Part shown: in pieces, positions 1 to 8,317 of the stretch
Numbering within the stretch: position 1 is the stretch's first letter
Layout of the letters: each line of letters starts with the position of its first letter
Assembly (NCBI GenBank): GCA_964195995.1
Contig: CAXMQS010000030.1
Location: 34,493-98,492, forward strand
Reading direction: 5' to 3'
Length of the DNA stretch: 64,000 nt
Source: CAXMQS01 sp964195995
GTDB lineage: Bacteria > Actinomycetota > Acidimicrobiia > Spongiisociales > JAOTWH01
Made by a program: the position numbers and the translations under genes
The notes under the pieces: generated by a model
Database searches by the model: none
Told to the model about the DNA's origin: nothing
Seen by the model: the letters and a program-made list of their open reading frames with translations, nothing else

Positions 1-1605
1 GAAGTAGTCGGGATCGCTGAGCGACCGGCGGGCGTCCTCAAGCGTCAGCCCCTTCCGCCGACGTAGCTCGAACAGCTCATGGGCATATCGATCAGCCTGC
101 TGTGGAGACTGCCACGGATCCAGGACGAGGATGTCGTCGAGCTCGATTTCGATCTCCGCGGCGATCGCCTCGATTTCGTGGAGCGGACCGAGAATGACGG
201 GGCTGGCGATGCCCTCGTCGCGCACCCGGCGCGCCGCCCGCACCGTCCGGGCGTCGGCGCCGTGGGGGTACACGATCCGCTTGGGGTGCTCGCGGGCTCT
301 CAGGGCAATGCCGTGGAGGAGGCCATAGGTGGCGCGGAACTTGCCGCGCAATTCCTCGCGATAGGCGTCCAAGTCATCGAGGGGAAGCGAGGCCACGCCC
401 TCGGCCATCGCAGCTTCGGCTACCGCCGGCGCCACCGTGGTCAGCACTCGACTATCGAAAGGCTTGGGGATGAGATAGTCCGGTCCGAACGACAGGTGTT
501 CGAGTCCGTATGCCTTGAGCACGGACTCGGGCACAGCCTCGTGGGCGAGAGCGGCAAGGGCACGAGCCGCCGTTGCCTTCATCCCATCCGTTATCGACGT
601 CGCCCTGACGTCGAGGGCACCTCGGAAGATGAATGGGAAGCCGAGGACGTTGTTCACCTGGTTGGGGTAATCGCTGCGGCCGGTTGCCACGATGGCATCT
701 GGACGTGCTTGCCTGGCGTCGTCGTATGTGATCTCGGGGTCAGGATTGGCGAGAGCGAAGACGATGGGCTTGTCGGCCATGCTCCGCACCATCTCAGGGC
801 TAACGAGGCCGGCCTGGCTGACGCCGATGAACACGTCGGCGCCGACCATGGCGTCGGCCAGCGTGTGACTGTCTCTTTCCGTGGCGAACTCTGCCTTGTG
901 GGCAGGGAGGTCATCCCTGTCACTACGGATGACCCCTCTGGAGTCAACCAGCACGATATTGGCGCGGTGGGCACCGAGCTGCACGAGGAATCGGGCGGAG
1001 GCGATGCCCGCAGCCCCCGCTCCGCTGAACACCACGTACACGTCCTCGATGGCGCGATCGGTCAGCTCCAGGGCGTTCAGGAGAGCGGCGCCGGCGATGA
1101 TCGCCGTGCCGTGCTGGTCGTCGTGGAACACCGGTATCGGCAGCTCCTCGCGAAGCGTGCTTTCGATGATGAAGCACTCGGGGGCCTTGATGTCCTCGAG
1201 GTTGATACCGGCGACCGTTGGATACAGGAGGCGACAGAACTGTATGACGTCTTCGGGGTCGGCGGCATCGATCTCGAGGTCGAAGACATCGATGTCGGCG
1301 AAGCGCTTGAAGAGGACTGCTTTGCCCTCCATAACCGGTTTCGAGGCGAGCGGTCCGATGTTGCCGAGCCCGAGAACGGCGGTTCCATTGCTGACCACGG
1401 CGACGAGGTTCCCGCGGTTGGTGTATGAGAAGACATCCTCGGGATAGTCGCGGATCCGCAGGCACGGCTCGGCCACTCCAGGGGTGTAGGCGAGAGCCAG
1501 GTCGTGCTGGGTTGCCGTCGGCTTGGTGGCCCGGACTTCGGTCTTCCCCGGCCGACCTTGCTGGTGATAGTCGAGGGCCTCGCTGAACTGGGGAGCGTCG
1601 CTCAT
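1..1605 (-). CDS. maeB: NADP-type malic enzyme with C-terminal phosphotransacetylase-like domain (partial)
   Basis: Decarboxylates malate to pyruvate and CO2 with reduction of NAD(P). The frame is open for exactly 535 codons from an ATG at 1605-1603 to the window edge, so the C-terminus lies outside. The N-terminal catalytic half shows the malic-enzyme stretch TPGVAEPC near residue 30 and a Rossmann motif GAGAAG near residue 195. From about residue 425 the protein continues into the start of a phosphotransacetylase-like domain (RIVYPHGADARTVRAARR, ending with RRKGLTLEDARRSLSDPDYF at the edge). This is the architecture of MaeB-type enzymes of about 760 residues, in which the tail is usually regulatory rather than catalytic. 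It is divergent from the uracil-DNA glycosylase gene, and no obvious SD precedes the ATG. NADP rather than NAD preference is inferred from the fusion architecture only. Confidence 0.93.
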   Translation of the reverse strand, partial: MSDAPQFSEALDYHQQGRPGKTEVRATKPTATQHDLALAYTPGVAEPCLRIRDYPEDVFSYTNRGNLVAVVSNGTAVLGLGNIGPLASKPVMEGKAVLFKRFADIDVFDLEIDAADPEDVIQFCRLLYPTVAGINLEDIKAPECFIIESTLREELPIPVFHDDQHGTAIIAGAALLNALELTDRAIEDVYVVFSGAGAAGIASARFLVQLGAHRANIVLVDSRGVIRSDRDDLPAHKAEFATERDSHTLADAMVGADVFIGVSQAGLVSPEMVRSMADKPIVFALANPDPEITYDDARQARPDAIVATGRSDYPNQVNNVLGFPFIFRGALDVRATSITDGMKATAARALAALAHEAVPESVLKAYGLEHLSFGPDYLIPKPFDSRVLTTVAPAVAEAAMAEGVASLPLDDLDAYREELRGKFRATYGLLHGIALRAREHPKRIVYPHGADARTVRAARRVRDEGIASPVILGPLHEIEAIAAEIEIELDDILVLDPWQSPQQADRYAHELFELRRRKGLTLEDARRSLSDPDYF

Positions 1606-1770
1606 GGTTTACCGTTCTGTCGTTATTGGCCCCCACGCTACGGCATCGGTGGTCGACTTATCCGGGGCCGAAAGACCCGAGTCCGCTGGAGGCGGCTCAC
1701 TAGCCGGCGAGGCAACCCGACACTTGCCATCGGTTCTTCTTAGAATCGCCCGGCCCGCTGTGGAGGACCG

Positions 1771-2376
1771 TTGTCAACTGAGCTCGATCAGCTTTCCGTC
1801 GTGGCGTCATCGTGCACCAACTGTGGTTTGTCCGAGTCGCGCACGCAGGTCGTGTTCGGTGACGGCGATCCCGGTGCCGATCTCATGTTCATCGGCGAAG
1901 GCCCCGGGTTCAACGAAGACCAGCAGGGCCTCCCGTTCGTTGGCAAGTCAGGGGAGCTGCTCGACGAACTTCTCGCCGAGATCGGCTTGCATCGCAAGGA
2001 GGTCTACATCGCCAATGTCGTGAAGTGCCGGCCGCCCGGCAACCGCGATCCACGAACGGATGAGATCGATGCCTGCAAGGGCTATCTGCGCCGCCAGCTC
2101 GAGCTCATCCAGCCTCGAGTCGTGGTAACGCTCGGCAACTTCTCCAGCAAACTCCTTCTCAAGACCACGACCGGTATCACCCGTTTGCGCGGTCAGGCGT
2201 ATCCGTGGTGGGGGCGCCACCTCGTGCCGACCTTCCATCCTGCGGCTGGCCTACGGGGCGGTCCCCGTGTGGTCGATCAGCTCAGGGAGGACTTCGCCAT
2301 CGTCAAGGAGCTGCTCGGCGCGGCTCAGCCATCGCCGGCACCCGAGGCCGAGGAGCAGTTGGGGCTCTTCTCGTGA
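1771..2376 (+). CDS. Family 4 (Fe-S) uracil-DNA glycosylase
   Basis: Removes uracil from DNA at the start of base excision repair. The 201-residue protein has the family 4 signature GEGPGFNED followed by QGLPFVG near residues 31-46, the cysteine pair CTNC at 14-17, two further cysteines near residues 85 and 101 (in VKCRPPGNRDP and EIDACKGYL) that would complete a [4Fe-4S] site, and the C-terminal HPAA motif. The start is TTG, chosen because GGAGG lies 4 nt upstream (1762-1766) and the protein then begins at the family's usual N-terminus. Its stop overlaps the GTG of tsaE by four bases, so it heads the t6A-synthesis run that follows. Position 36 is Phe where many homologues have Glu or Lys; this is probably neutral. 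Confidence 0.92.
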   Translation: MSTELDQLSVVASSCTNCGLSESRTQVVFGDGDPGADLMFIGEGPGFNEDQQGLPFVGKSGELLDELLAEIGLHRKEVYIANVVKCRPPGNRDPRTDEIDACKGYLRRQLELIQPRVVVTLGNFSSKLLLKTTTGITRLRGQAYPWWGRHLVPTFHPAAGLRGGPRVVDQLREDFAIVKELLGAAQPSPAPEAEEQLGLFS

Positions 2377-2819
2377 AGATCGAATGTGCCGGAGTTGCGG
2401 ACACGATGGCAGTTGGCAGGCGGTTGGCATCGTTGCTGCGCCCCGGCGATGTCGTGCTGCTGGCTGGCCGCCTCGGGGCGGGCAAGACGGTGTTCGTCAG
2501 TGGAATCGCCGAAGGCCTTGGGATCGATGCCAGGATAACTAGCCCGTCTTTTGTCCTTGTCCGAAGCTATGTGGGCTTTCTCGGGCTGACCCATGCCGAC
2601 GCCTATCGGCTTGGCAGCAGCGGTGAACTCGAGGACTTAGGCCTCGAAGAGACCGTTGGCGACGGCGTGCTGGTCATCGAGTGGGGCAATGCGTTGGACT
2701 CGACGTTCGGCGAGGATGCCCTCGTCGTTTCCATCGAGGTTGGTTCCGGCGACGCCCGTACTATCACCCTCGAGGCCAGGGGCTCGTGGCGAGCTCGTGC
2801 GCTGGAGGAGCTTGCTTGA
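2373..2819 (+). CDS. tsaE: tRNA threonylcarbamoyladenosine biosynthesis ATPase TsaE
   Basis: ATPase of the bacterial TsaB-TsaD-TsaE complex that transfers the threonylcarbamoyl group to A37 of ANN-decoding tRNAs. The 148-residue protein carries a Walker A motif GRLGAGKT at residues 32-39, the family stretch SPSFVLVRSY and the HADAYRL motif (family members usually have HxDxYR). The GTG at 2373 overlaps the preceding stop (GTGA), so translation is probably coupled. The same frame could be extended to 2205, but that would run deep into the glycosylase gene. It ends in an overlap with tsaB, and rimI and tsaD follow, the common actinobacterial order. Confidence 0.93.
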   Translation: MKIECAGVADTMAVGRRLASLLRPGDVVLLAGRLGAGKTVFVSGIAEGLGIDARITSPSFVLVRSYVGFLGLTHADAYRLGSSGELEDLGLEETVGDGVLVIEWGNALDSTFGEDALVVSIEVGSGDARTITLEARGSWRARALEELA

Positions 2820-3523
2820 AGATACTTGCGATCGAGAGTGCGACGCCCGCGTCGTCAGTGGCCGTCGGCGATGGCGGCCAGCTGCTGGCTATGGCGCTCA
2901 ACGTCAATAGGCGTGGTCATGTGGGGTTCTTGACGGACGCCGTTGATTTCTGCATGCGCAAGGCAGAGCTCAAGCCAGGTGACCTCGATTCCATCATCGT
3001 CGATGTTGGGCCGGGGACGTTCACCGGCATCAGGGCTGGGATAGCTACGGCCCAGGGCGTCGGTGCCGCCGTCGGCGTTCCGGTGATGGCAGCGTCGGCA
3101 CTGGACGCGTTGGCGTTCCGTGCCGCAACCGGACACCGCCGCATCTGGCCGCTGATCGATGCACGACGGGGCGAGTTCGCGACCGCCTCCTATCGGCCTG
3201 TTCCCGGCGGTGTTGTCAAGGAAACGCTGCCTGAGCTGCTTTCGCCAGAAGCGCTGAGGGCCACGCTCGACTCGGATCCGGAGAACTCGCTCGTCGTGGG
3301 TAACTGGCACGCACTTCCGTCCGAGGTCTTGAGAGGGCTGCACCGTGTCAAGACGGGGCGACCGCGCTATCCGTCTGCGGATGTGCTCCTCGAGCTCGCC
3401 GCACAGCGGGCAGCGCGCTCGGGAGTGGCGCCATCGGCCGAGGTGCGTCCTCTGTACCTGCGCCAGCCGGACACCGACATCAACTGGAAGACCTTCAGGA
3501 CTGAGGGCGTATGGCCAGAGTGA
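2816..3523 (+). CDS. tsaB: tRNA threonylcarbamoyladenosine biosynthesis protein TsaB
   Basis: Inactive ASKHA-fold partner that dimerises with TsaD in t6A synthesis. It starts with MKILAIESATPASSVAV, the typical N-terminal strand, and contains the conserved GPGTFTGIRAGI motif near residues 62-73. The TTG at 2816 is taken as the start because GGAGGAG sits 5 nt upstream and the codon overlaps the tsaE stop (TTGA); upstream in-frame starts would bury the conserved N-terminus. Length is 235 residues, normal for the family. It lacks the HxxxH metal site found in TsaD, as expected. Confidence 0.93.
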   Translation: MKILAIESATPASSVAVGDGGQLLAMALNVNRRGHVGFLTDAVDFCMRKAELKPGDLDSIIVDVGPGTFTGIRAGIATAQGVGAAVGVPVMAASALDALAFRAATGHRRIWPLIDARRGEFATASYRPVPGGVVKETLPELLSPEALRATLDSDPENSLVVGNWHALPSEVLRGLHRVKTGRPRYPSADVLLELAAQRAARSGVAPSAEVRPLYLRQPDTDINWKTFRTEGVWPE

Positions 3524-4008
3524 TGACCCACATCCGCGACATGACTCTCGATGACATCGATGCCGTGCTCACGATCGAGCAGGCCACCTTCAGTGCCCCT
3601 TGGTCGCGCCAGATGCTCACGGACGAGCTCGGAGCATCTCGTCGCAACTACGTCGTGCTGGAAGGCCCGGCCGGGCTCGAGGGCTATGGAGGGGTGATGG
3701 TGACCGAAGACGAGGGGCACGTCATGACGATCGCTGTCACCCATGACCTGCAGGGGCGCGGCTATGGGACCGGTCTGATGGTCACGCTGCTCCAGGCGGC
3801 GATCGGGATGGGCGCAACTCGAATGCTGCTGGAGGTACGACCCTCGAATAGAGCCGCCAGGCGGATGTATCAGAAGTTCGGTTTCGTGCCGGTTGGGATC
3901 CGTCCTCAGTACTACCGCGACGAGGACGCGATCGTGATGTGGGTCGACGATGCAGAAACCGAATCGTTCGCCGCGAGGCTCGAGGAACTGGACAAGACAT
4001 GGCGTTGA
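3511..4008 (+). CDS. rimI: Ribosomal protein S18 alanine N-acetyltransferase RimI
   Basis: GNAT-family enzyme expected to acetylate the N-terminal alanine of ribosomal protein S18. The 165-residue protein shows the GNAT acetyl-CoA loop as HDLQGRGYGTGLM (Q/R-x-x-G-x-G/A pattern) near residues 72-84, followed by LLEVRPSNRAARRMYQKFGF, the diagnostic stretch of RimI-type enzymes. It overlaps the end of tsaB by 13 bases and the start of tsaD by 10, so four t6A and ribosome-modification genes are packed with no spacing. The ATG at 3511 is used; an ATG at 3523 is possible. Substrate assignment rests on family and context. Confidence 0.9.
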   Translation: MARVMTHIRDMTLDDIDAVLTIEQATFSAPWSRQMLTDELGASRRNYVVLEGPAGLEGYGGVMVTEDEGHVMTIAVTHDLQGRGYGTGLMVTLLQAAIGMGATRMLLEVRPSNRAARRMYQKFGFVPVGIRPQYYRDEDAIVMWVDDAETESFAARLEELDKTWR

Positions 4009-4997
4009 TCCTTGGCATCGAGACCAGCTGCGACGAGACCGCTGTTGGCGTAGTCGATGGCTTCGACGTCAAGTCGTCGGTGATGGCCTCGCAGACGGAT
4101 GAGCATGCCCGCTTCGGTGGAGTTGTTCCAGAGGTTGCAGCGCGGGCACATGTTGAGGCGATCAGGTCCCTCACGCACCGCGCCATTGCCGAGGCCGGCA
4201 TCCATTCCATGGATCTGGACGCGGTGGCAGCCACCCAGGGACCCGGCCTGGCAGGAGCTCTTGTTGTCGGCTTCGCCTTCGCCAAGTCCATGGCGTGGGC
4301 TCTCGGCAAGCCATTCATCGGCATAGACCACATGGAGGGCCATCTGATGGCGCCGCGCCTGGAGCACGAGGACTACGAACCCCCGGTGGTCGTGCTGCTG
4401 GCGTCGGGTGGCCACAGCCAGATCGTTCATGTGAAGGCGTGGGGCGAGTACGAGACTCTGGGCGCCACGATCGACGACGCCGCCGGCGAGGCGTTCGACA
4501 AACTGGCGCGTTTCATGGGCCTTGGCTACCCGGGGGGACCGGCCATCGATGCCGACGCTGAAGGAGGAGACGCCACTGCAGTCGCCTTCCCTCGGGCGCT
4601 CGGCGATCGACCTTTCGACTTCTCGTTCTCAGGCCTGAAGACGGCGGTCGTTACCTATCTCGAGAAAGCGGCGGCCGCGGGAACGCTGCCGCCACGAAGA
4701 GATGTATCTGCGTCCATCCAAGAGGCGATAGTCGATGCGCTTGTGTCCAAGACCTTCAATGCCGTAGATGAGACGGGGGCCAAGGCGGTCGCGGGCGGAG
4801 GAGGGGTGGTTTCCAACCGGCGACTGCGGGAGCGCCTGGAACAGGAGGCGGCTGCGCGTGGGATCAGTCTCTTCTTACCGTCCCCCGGGTACTGCACGGA
4901 CAACGGCGCCATGGTGGCCGCGGCCGCGGCGCGCCGTTTGGAGCGCGGCGAGGTCACCAGCTGGGCATCCGAGGTCGACTCGTCAATGACCCTGTGA
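3999..4997 (+). CDS. tsaD: tRNA N6-adenosine threonylcarbamoyltransferase TsaD
   Basis: Catalytic subunit of the t6A complex. The 332-residue protein begins ILGIETSCDETAVGVV, carries the metal-binding HMEGH motif at residues 111-115, the ASGGHSQ segment and the C-terminal CTDNGAMVA segment, all hallmarks of the Kae1/TsaD family. The ATG at 3999 lies inside the end of rimI. Its TGA overlaps the GTG of the following metalloprotease gene by four bases, which ties that protease to the same transcript. All expected motifs are intact. Confidence 0.95.
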   Translation: MALILGIETSCDETAVGVVDGFDVKSSVMASQTDEHARFGGVVPEVAARAHVEAIRSLTHRAIAEAGIHSMDLDAVAATQGPGLAGALVVGFAFAKSMAWALGKPFIGIDHMEGHLMAPRLEHEDYEPPVVVLLASGGHSQIVHVKAWGEYETLGATIDDAAGEAFDKLARFMGLGYPGGPAIDADAEGGDATAVAFPRALGDRPFDFSFSGLKTAVVTYLEKAAAAGTLPPRRDVSASIQEAIVDALVSKTFNAVDETGAKAVAGGGGVVSNRRLRERLEQEAAARGISLFLPSPGYCTDNGAMVAAAAARRLERGEVTSWASEVDSSMTL

Positions 4998-6091
4998 AGG
5001 GCTTCAAGGTCGGGCGCGTCCTCGGCATAGACCTCGTCATCGACCCGTCGTGGCTTGTCATCGCCGGGCTCATAACCACCTCGCTGTTCGTCGAGTTCAG
5101 CACTCAGGACCCGAATCGCTCGGGTCGCGTCGTCGGTCTGGCCGCCGTCGTGGGATCGCTGCTCTTCTTCGGCAGCGTCCTCGTCCACGAGCTGAGCCAT
5201 TCAGTGGTCGCCAGGCGACGCGGGATCTCGGTTAGAAGGATCCGCCTCTTCATCTTCGGCGGAGTGTCCGAGATCGAACAGGAGGCGGCAACGCCTCAAG
5301 ACGAATTCGTGATCTCGGTCGTCGGACCCGTGTCCTCACTCCTGCTGGCGGCAGGGTTCTGGGGCCTCGACAGAGCGTTGCCATCGATTGACGATCCCTT
5401 TGGTCAGTTGCTCGGCCTGCTGGCCTTCGTGAATCTGGCGCTTGGCCTCTTCAATCTGGTGCCCGGGTTCCCCCTTGACGGGGGCAGGGTGTTGCGCTCG
5501 GCGGTATGGAAGGCGACCGGCGACTTTCGACGAGCCACCACGGTCGCCGCCACCTCGGGCCGGATCGTTGGCGCCCTCCTCGCCACTGGCGGCGCCTATC
5601 TCCTGTTCATACGGGGCGAGCCGGTTGGATTGTGGTATTTGGCGATCGGGTGGTTCCTGTATCAGGCGGCTCGGGTTGGAGGTGTCTTTGGCGTTGCCCG
5701 CCAGGATCTCGCCGAGGTTCGGGTCGCCGATCTGATGGTTGCGGTGCGACAGGCCGCTCCGACGACGATTTCGGTCCAGGCGTTGCTGGAGGACTATCTG
5801 ATAGGGGCCGCTGCCCATCTTCCGGCCATGCCCGTCGTACACAGGGGAAGGGTGCGAGGGCTCATCCGACCCGCTGACGCCGCTGCAGTCGCTTCTCCTG
5901 CCACGACGACGGTCGATCAGATCATGACGCCGATCGGGCCGGACGACGTCGTGCCCGCCGGCGCAGCCATAGGGGAGCTGCTGCCGCGGTTTGTCGACGC
6001 CAACGCCGTCAAGTTGGTGACATCGGAGGGTCGGGCGGTGGGCGTGCTGGCGGCTCGCGATGTCCTGGAACTTGTTGCTAGACAGGCCTGA
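4994..6091 (+). CDS. Site-2-type M50 zinc metalloprotease with CBS domains
   Basis: Integral membrane protease of the M50 (site-2 protease) family. It has the zinc motif HELSH at residues 65-69 inside a hydrophobic segment, the second metal motif in NLVPGFPLDGGRV near residue 160, and several membrane segments in the first 225 residues. The last ~130 residues form a soluble tail that looks like a CBS pair (VADLMV ... VDQIMTPIGPDDVVPAG ... GVLAARDVLELV), the arrangement of actinobacterial Rip3/SpoIVFB-like proteins. The GTG start overlaps tsaD (GTGA). Substrates are unknown; a role in regulated intramembrane proteolysis is inferred from the family, with the CBS pair as a likely nucleotide sensor. 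Confidence 0.9.
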   Translation: MKGFKVGRVLGIDLVIDPSWLVIAGLITTSLFVEFSTQDPNRSGRVVGLAAVVGSLLFFGSVLVHELSHSVVARRRGISVRRIRLFIFGGVSEIEQEAATPQDEFVISVVGPVSSLLLAAGFWGLDRALPSIDDPFGQLLGLLAFVNLALGLFNLVPGFPLDGGRVLRSAVWKATGDFRRATTVAATSGRIVGALLATGGAYLLFIRGEPVGLWYLAIGWFLYQAARVGGVFGVARQDLAEVRVADLMVAVRQAAPTTISVQALLEDYLIGAAAHLPAMPVVHRGRVRGLIRPADAAAVASPATTTVDQIMTPIGPDDVVPAGAAIGELLPRFVDANAVKLVTSEGRAVGVLAARDVLELVARQA

Positions 6092-6102
6092 GACACCGAA
6101 AA

Positions 6103-6118
6103 GCGACTTAGCAGTCGC
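6103..6118 (+). terminator. Short hairpin between the M50 protease gene and groES
   Basis: GCGACT-TAGC-AGTCGC is a perfect 6-bp stem with a 4-nt loop directly after the protease stop. There is no T-run, so termination is uncertain. It also overlaps the proposed -35 of the groES promoter. Confidence 0.35.
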
Positions 6119-6137
6119 GCCCTCAGACTGCTAGTAT
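6108..6137 (+). promoter_or_regulatory. Candidate groESL promoter
   Basis: A TAGTAT -10 box (6132-6137) lies 18 nt after a TTAGCA -35-like box (6108-6113). The predicted transcript start falls within the CIRCE element, the usual arrangement for HrcA repression of groES. This was placed by eye, so the -35 is the weaker half. Confidence 0.5.
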
Positions 6138-6163
6138 TGGCACTCGCACACCAAGAGTGCTAA
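6137..6163 (+). promoter_or_regulatory. CIRCE operator upstream of groES
   Basis: TTGGCACTC, nine bases, GAGTGCTAA: the CIRCE inverted repeat (consensus TTAGCACTC-N9-GAGTGCTAA) with a single substitution in the left arm. It lies 15 nt before the groES start, so HrcA would repress groESL and release it on heat shock. hrcA itself is not in this window. Confidence 0.95.
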
Positions 6164-6177
6164 CCCAAGGAGGGTTC

Positions 6178-6465
6178 ATGAAGTTGCAACCTTTGGGCGA
6201 CCGTGTGGTCGTCAAAGCAAAGGATGACGGGGACCAGACCACACCTAGTGGGCTGGTTATCCCTGATACCGCCAAGGAAAGGCCACAGATGGGCGAAGTG
6301 CTCGCTGTGGGTCCTGGCGATTTCCAAGACGGTGAACGCGTCCCCATGGACGTCGACACCGGGGACATCGTCGTTTATTCGAAGTTCGGCGGCACGGAAG
6401 TCAAGTACGACGGTGAGGAATACCTCATCCTCTCGTCGCGCGACATCCTTGCCGTCGTCAAGTAG
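6178..6465 (+). CDS. groES: Co-chaperonin GroES
   Basis: Ten-kilodalton lid of the GroEL chaperonin. The 95-residue protein starts MKLQPLGDRVVVKA and ends YLILSSRDILAVVK, both standard for GroES, with a mobile-loop region around residues 16-32. The ATG at 6178 is preceded by AAGGAGGGT (6168-6176), an almost perfect SD; an upstream in-frame codon at 6157 would lie inside the CIRCE element and is rejected. groEL follows after 9 bases, so the two form the classical operon under the CIRCE operator. Confidence 0.97.
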   Translation: MKLQPLGDRVVVKAKDDGDQTTPSGLVIPDTAKERPQMGEVLAVGPGDFQDGERVPMDVDTGDIVVYSKFGGTEVKYDGEEYLILSSRDILAVVK

Positions 6466-6474
6466 GAGGTCGAA

Positions 6475-8118
6475 GTGGCAGCCAAAGAAATCAGATTCGA
6501 TGAAGAGGCCCGCCATGGCCTCCAGGCCGGCGTAGACAAGCTGGCCAATGTCGTCAAGACGACGCTAGGCCCCAAGGGTCGCAACGTCGTTCTCGAGAAG
6601 AAGTGGGGTGCCCCCACCATCACGAACGACGGCGTGACCATCGCCAAAGAGGTCGAGCTGGACGATGCGTGGGAGAACATGGGCGCCCAGCTCGCCAAGG
6701 AAGTGGCCAATAAGACCAACGATGTCGCCGGCGACGGCACCACCACCGCAACGGTGTTGGCGCAGTCGATGGTGCACGAGGGTCTTCGCATGGTTGCCGC
6801 CGGCATCAACCCCATGGAGATGAAGATCGGTATGGAGCAGGCAGTCGAGAAGGTGGTCGAGACCATTGCCTCGATGGCCAAGCCCGTTCACGCCGAAGAT
6901 CGCGATCAGATCGCTTACGTAGCCGCCAACTCGGCAGCCGACGAAGTGGTCGGCGGTCGTATCGCTGAGGCCATGGCCAAGGTCGGTAACGAGGGTGTCA
7001 TCACCGTCGAGGACAGCCAGACATTCGGGGTCGAGTTGGAGTTCACCGAGGGTATGCAGTTCGACAAGGGCTACATCTCTCCGTACTTCATCACAGACGC
7101 CGACCGTCAGGAAGCCGTCATCGAGGAGCCGTACATCCTCATCGCCAACTCCAAGATCGGTGCGGTGCACGACCTCCTTCCGGTTCTGGAGAAGGTCATG
7201 CAATCCGGCAAGCCGCTGATGGTGATCTCCGAGGATGTCGAGGGCGAAGCCCTTGCCACGCTCGTGGTCAACAAGATCCGTGGCACGTTCGCCTCGGTCG
7301 CCGTTAAGGCGCCCGGTTTCGGCGAGCGCCGTAAGGCCATGCTCCAGGACATCGCCATCCTCACGGGTGCGACTGTCATCTCGGAGGAGGTCGGTCTCAA
7401 GCTGGAGAACGTGACCATCGACCTCATGGGTACTGCCCGCAGGGTCGTTGTGTCCAAGGACAACACGACCATCGTCGAGGGTGCCGGAAAGCACGCCGAT
7501 GTCGAGGCCCGCGTCAGCCAGATCCGCAAGGAGATCGAGAACTCCGACAGCGACTGGGACCGCGAGAAGCTTCAGGAGCGCGTTGCCAAGCTCGCTGGTG
7601 GCGTTGCCATCATCAAGGTTGGCGCTGCTACCGAGGTTGAGCTCAAGGAGCGCAAGCACCGTATCGAGGACGCCATCCAGGCGACCCGCGCCGCGGTCGA
7701 AGAGGGCATCGTGCCCGGCGGCGGCGTTGCGTTGCTGCGAGCCGTCGACGCTGTCCATGGTCTGCGGGGCGGTAGCGATGCCGTCAAGGCAGGCCGCACC
7801 ATCGTGGAGAAAGCGCTGTCGGCCCCGATTCGTCAGATCGCCGAGAACGCAGGGTTCGAGGGCGGCGTCGTCGTTGAGCGTGTCAAGAGCGCCAAGGACG
7901 GCTCCGGCTTCAACGCCATGACCGGTGAATATGAGGACCTGCTGAAGGCCGGCGTCATCGACCCGGCGAAGGTGACTCGTTCGACGATCCAGAACGCGGC
8001 CTCTATCGCTGCGCTGACGATCACGACCGAGGCGCTAATCGTCGAGAAGAAGGACGATTCGCCACCGGCGATGCCCGGCGGCGGCGGCGGCGGCATGGAA
8101 GGCATGGGCGACTTCTAA
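6475..8118 (+). CDS. groEL: Chaperonin GroEL
   Basis: Sixty-kilodalton ATP-dependent chaperonin. The 547-residue protein has the ATP-binding stretches TLGPKGRNV and GDGTTTAT, the apical and equatorial segments in normal order and a Gly/Met tail ending GGGGGGMEGMGDF. That tail type marks the housekeeping, GroES-coupled paralogue rather than the His-rich Cpn60.1 form of many Actinobacteria. It starts with GTG, with AGGAGG (6464-6469) overlapping the groES stop. A strong hairpin terminator follows at 8140-8169. Confidence 0.98.
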   Translation: MAAKEIRFDEEARHGLQAGVDKLANVVKTTLGPKGRNVVLEKKWGAPTITNDGVTIAKEVELDDAWENMGAQLAKEVANKTNDVAGDGTTTATVLAQSMVHEGLRMVAAGINPMEMKIGMEQAVEKVVETIASMAKPVHAEDRDQIAYVAANSAADEVVGGRIAEAMAKVGNEGVITVEDSQTFGVELEFTEGMQFDKGYISPYFITDADRQEAVIEEPYILIANSKIGAVHDLLPVLEKVMQSGKPLMVISEDVEGEALATLVVNKIRGTFASVAVKAPGFGERRKAMLQDIAILTGATVISEEVGLKLENVTIDLMGTARRVVVSKDNTTIVEGAGKHADVEARVSQIRKEIENSDSDWDREKLQERVAKLAGGVAIIKVGAATEVELKERKHRIEDAIQATRAAVEEGIVPGGGVALLRAVDAVHGLRGGSDAVKAGRTIVEKALSAPIRQIAENAGFEGGVVVERVKSAKDGSGFNAMTGEYEDLLKAGVIDPAKVTRSTIQNAASIAALTITTEALIVEKKDDSPPAMPGGGGGGMEGMGDF

Positions 8119-8139
8119 GAGAAGCTCTAAGCCATAAGC

Positions 8140-8169
8140 AAGAAGCGGTCCCTCCGGGGGCCGCTTCTT
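8140..8169 (+). terminator. Rho-independent-type terminator after groEL
   Basis: AAGAAGCGG at 8140-8148 pairs perfectly with CCGCTTCTT at 8161-8169 around a 12-nt loop. It lies 21 nt after the groEL stop and is followed only by a weak T-containing stretch. Confidence 0.75.
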
Positions 8170-8296
8170 CACGTTGGGCGGCTTTGAGCATCCGGCGAAG
8201 CCGGGGAGGGGGATCATCTCTCGCAGCAAGAGGCTGGCGATGTTCCCCCTCAGCCTCCGAGCGCGAAGCGCTCTCCTCCTAGCGGGGGAAGAGAGC
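8170..8296. other. Intergenic region with a partial dispersed repeat
   Basis: No gene is seen. It holds a fragment (about 8191-8211) of the CCGGCGAAGCCGGGGAGGGG repeat found twice near 55.5 kb, plus a loose relative of the C-run/G-run palindrome around 8268-8294. Confidence 0.6.
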
Positions 8297-8317
8297 GGCG
8301 GAGGCGAAGCCTCCGCC
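8297..8317 (-). terminator. Hairpin abutting the acetyltransferase stop codon
   Basis: GGCGGAGGC-GAA-GCCTCCGCC, a perfect 9-bp stem with a 3-nt loop. On the minus strand it begins in the last base of the TAG stop of the acetyltransferase gene. There is no U-tract, so it may stabilise the 3' end rather than terminate alone. Confidence 0.55.

Noticed and set aside
79..1428. A 449-codon open frame on the plus strand.
   Set aside because: It is antisense to the malic enzyme, whose frame shows all family motifs without interruption.
6565..7758. A 397-codon minus-strand frame.
   Set aside because: Shadow of groEL, which is unambiguous.
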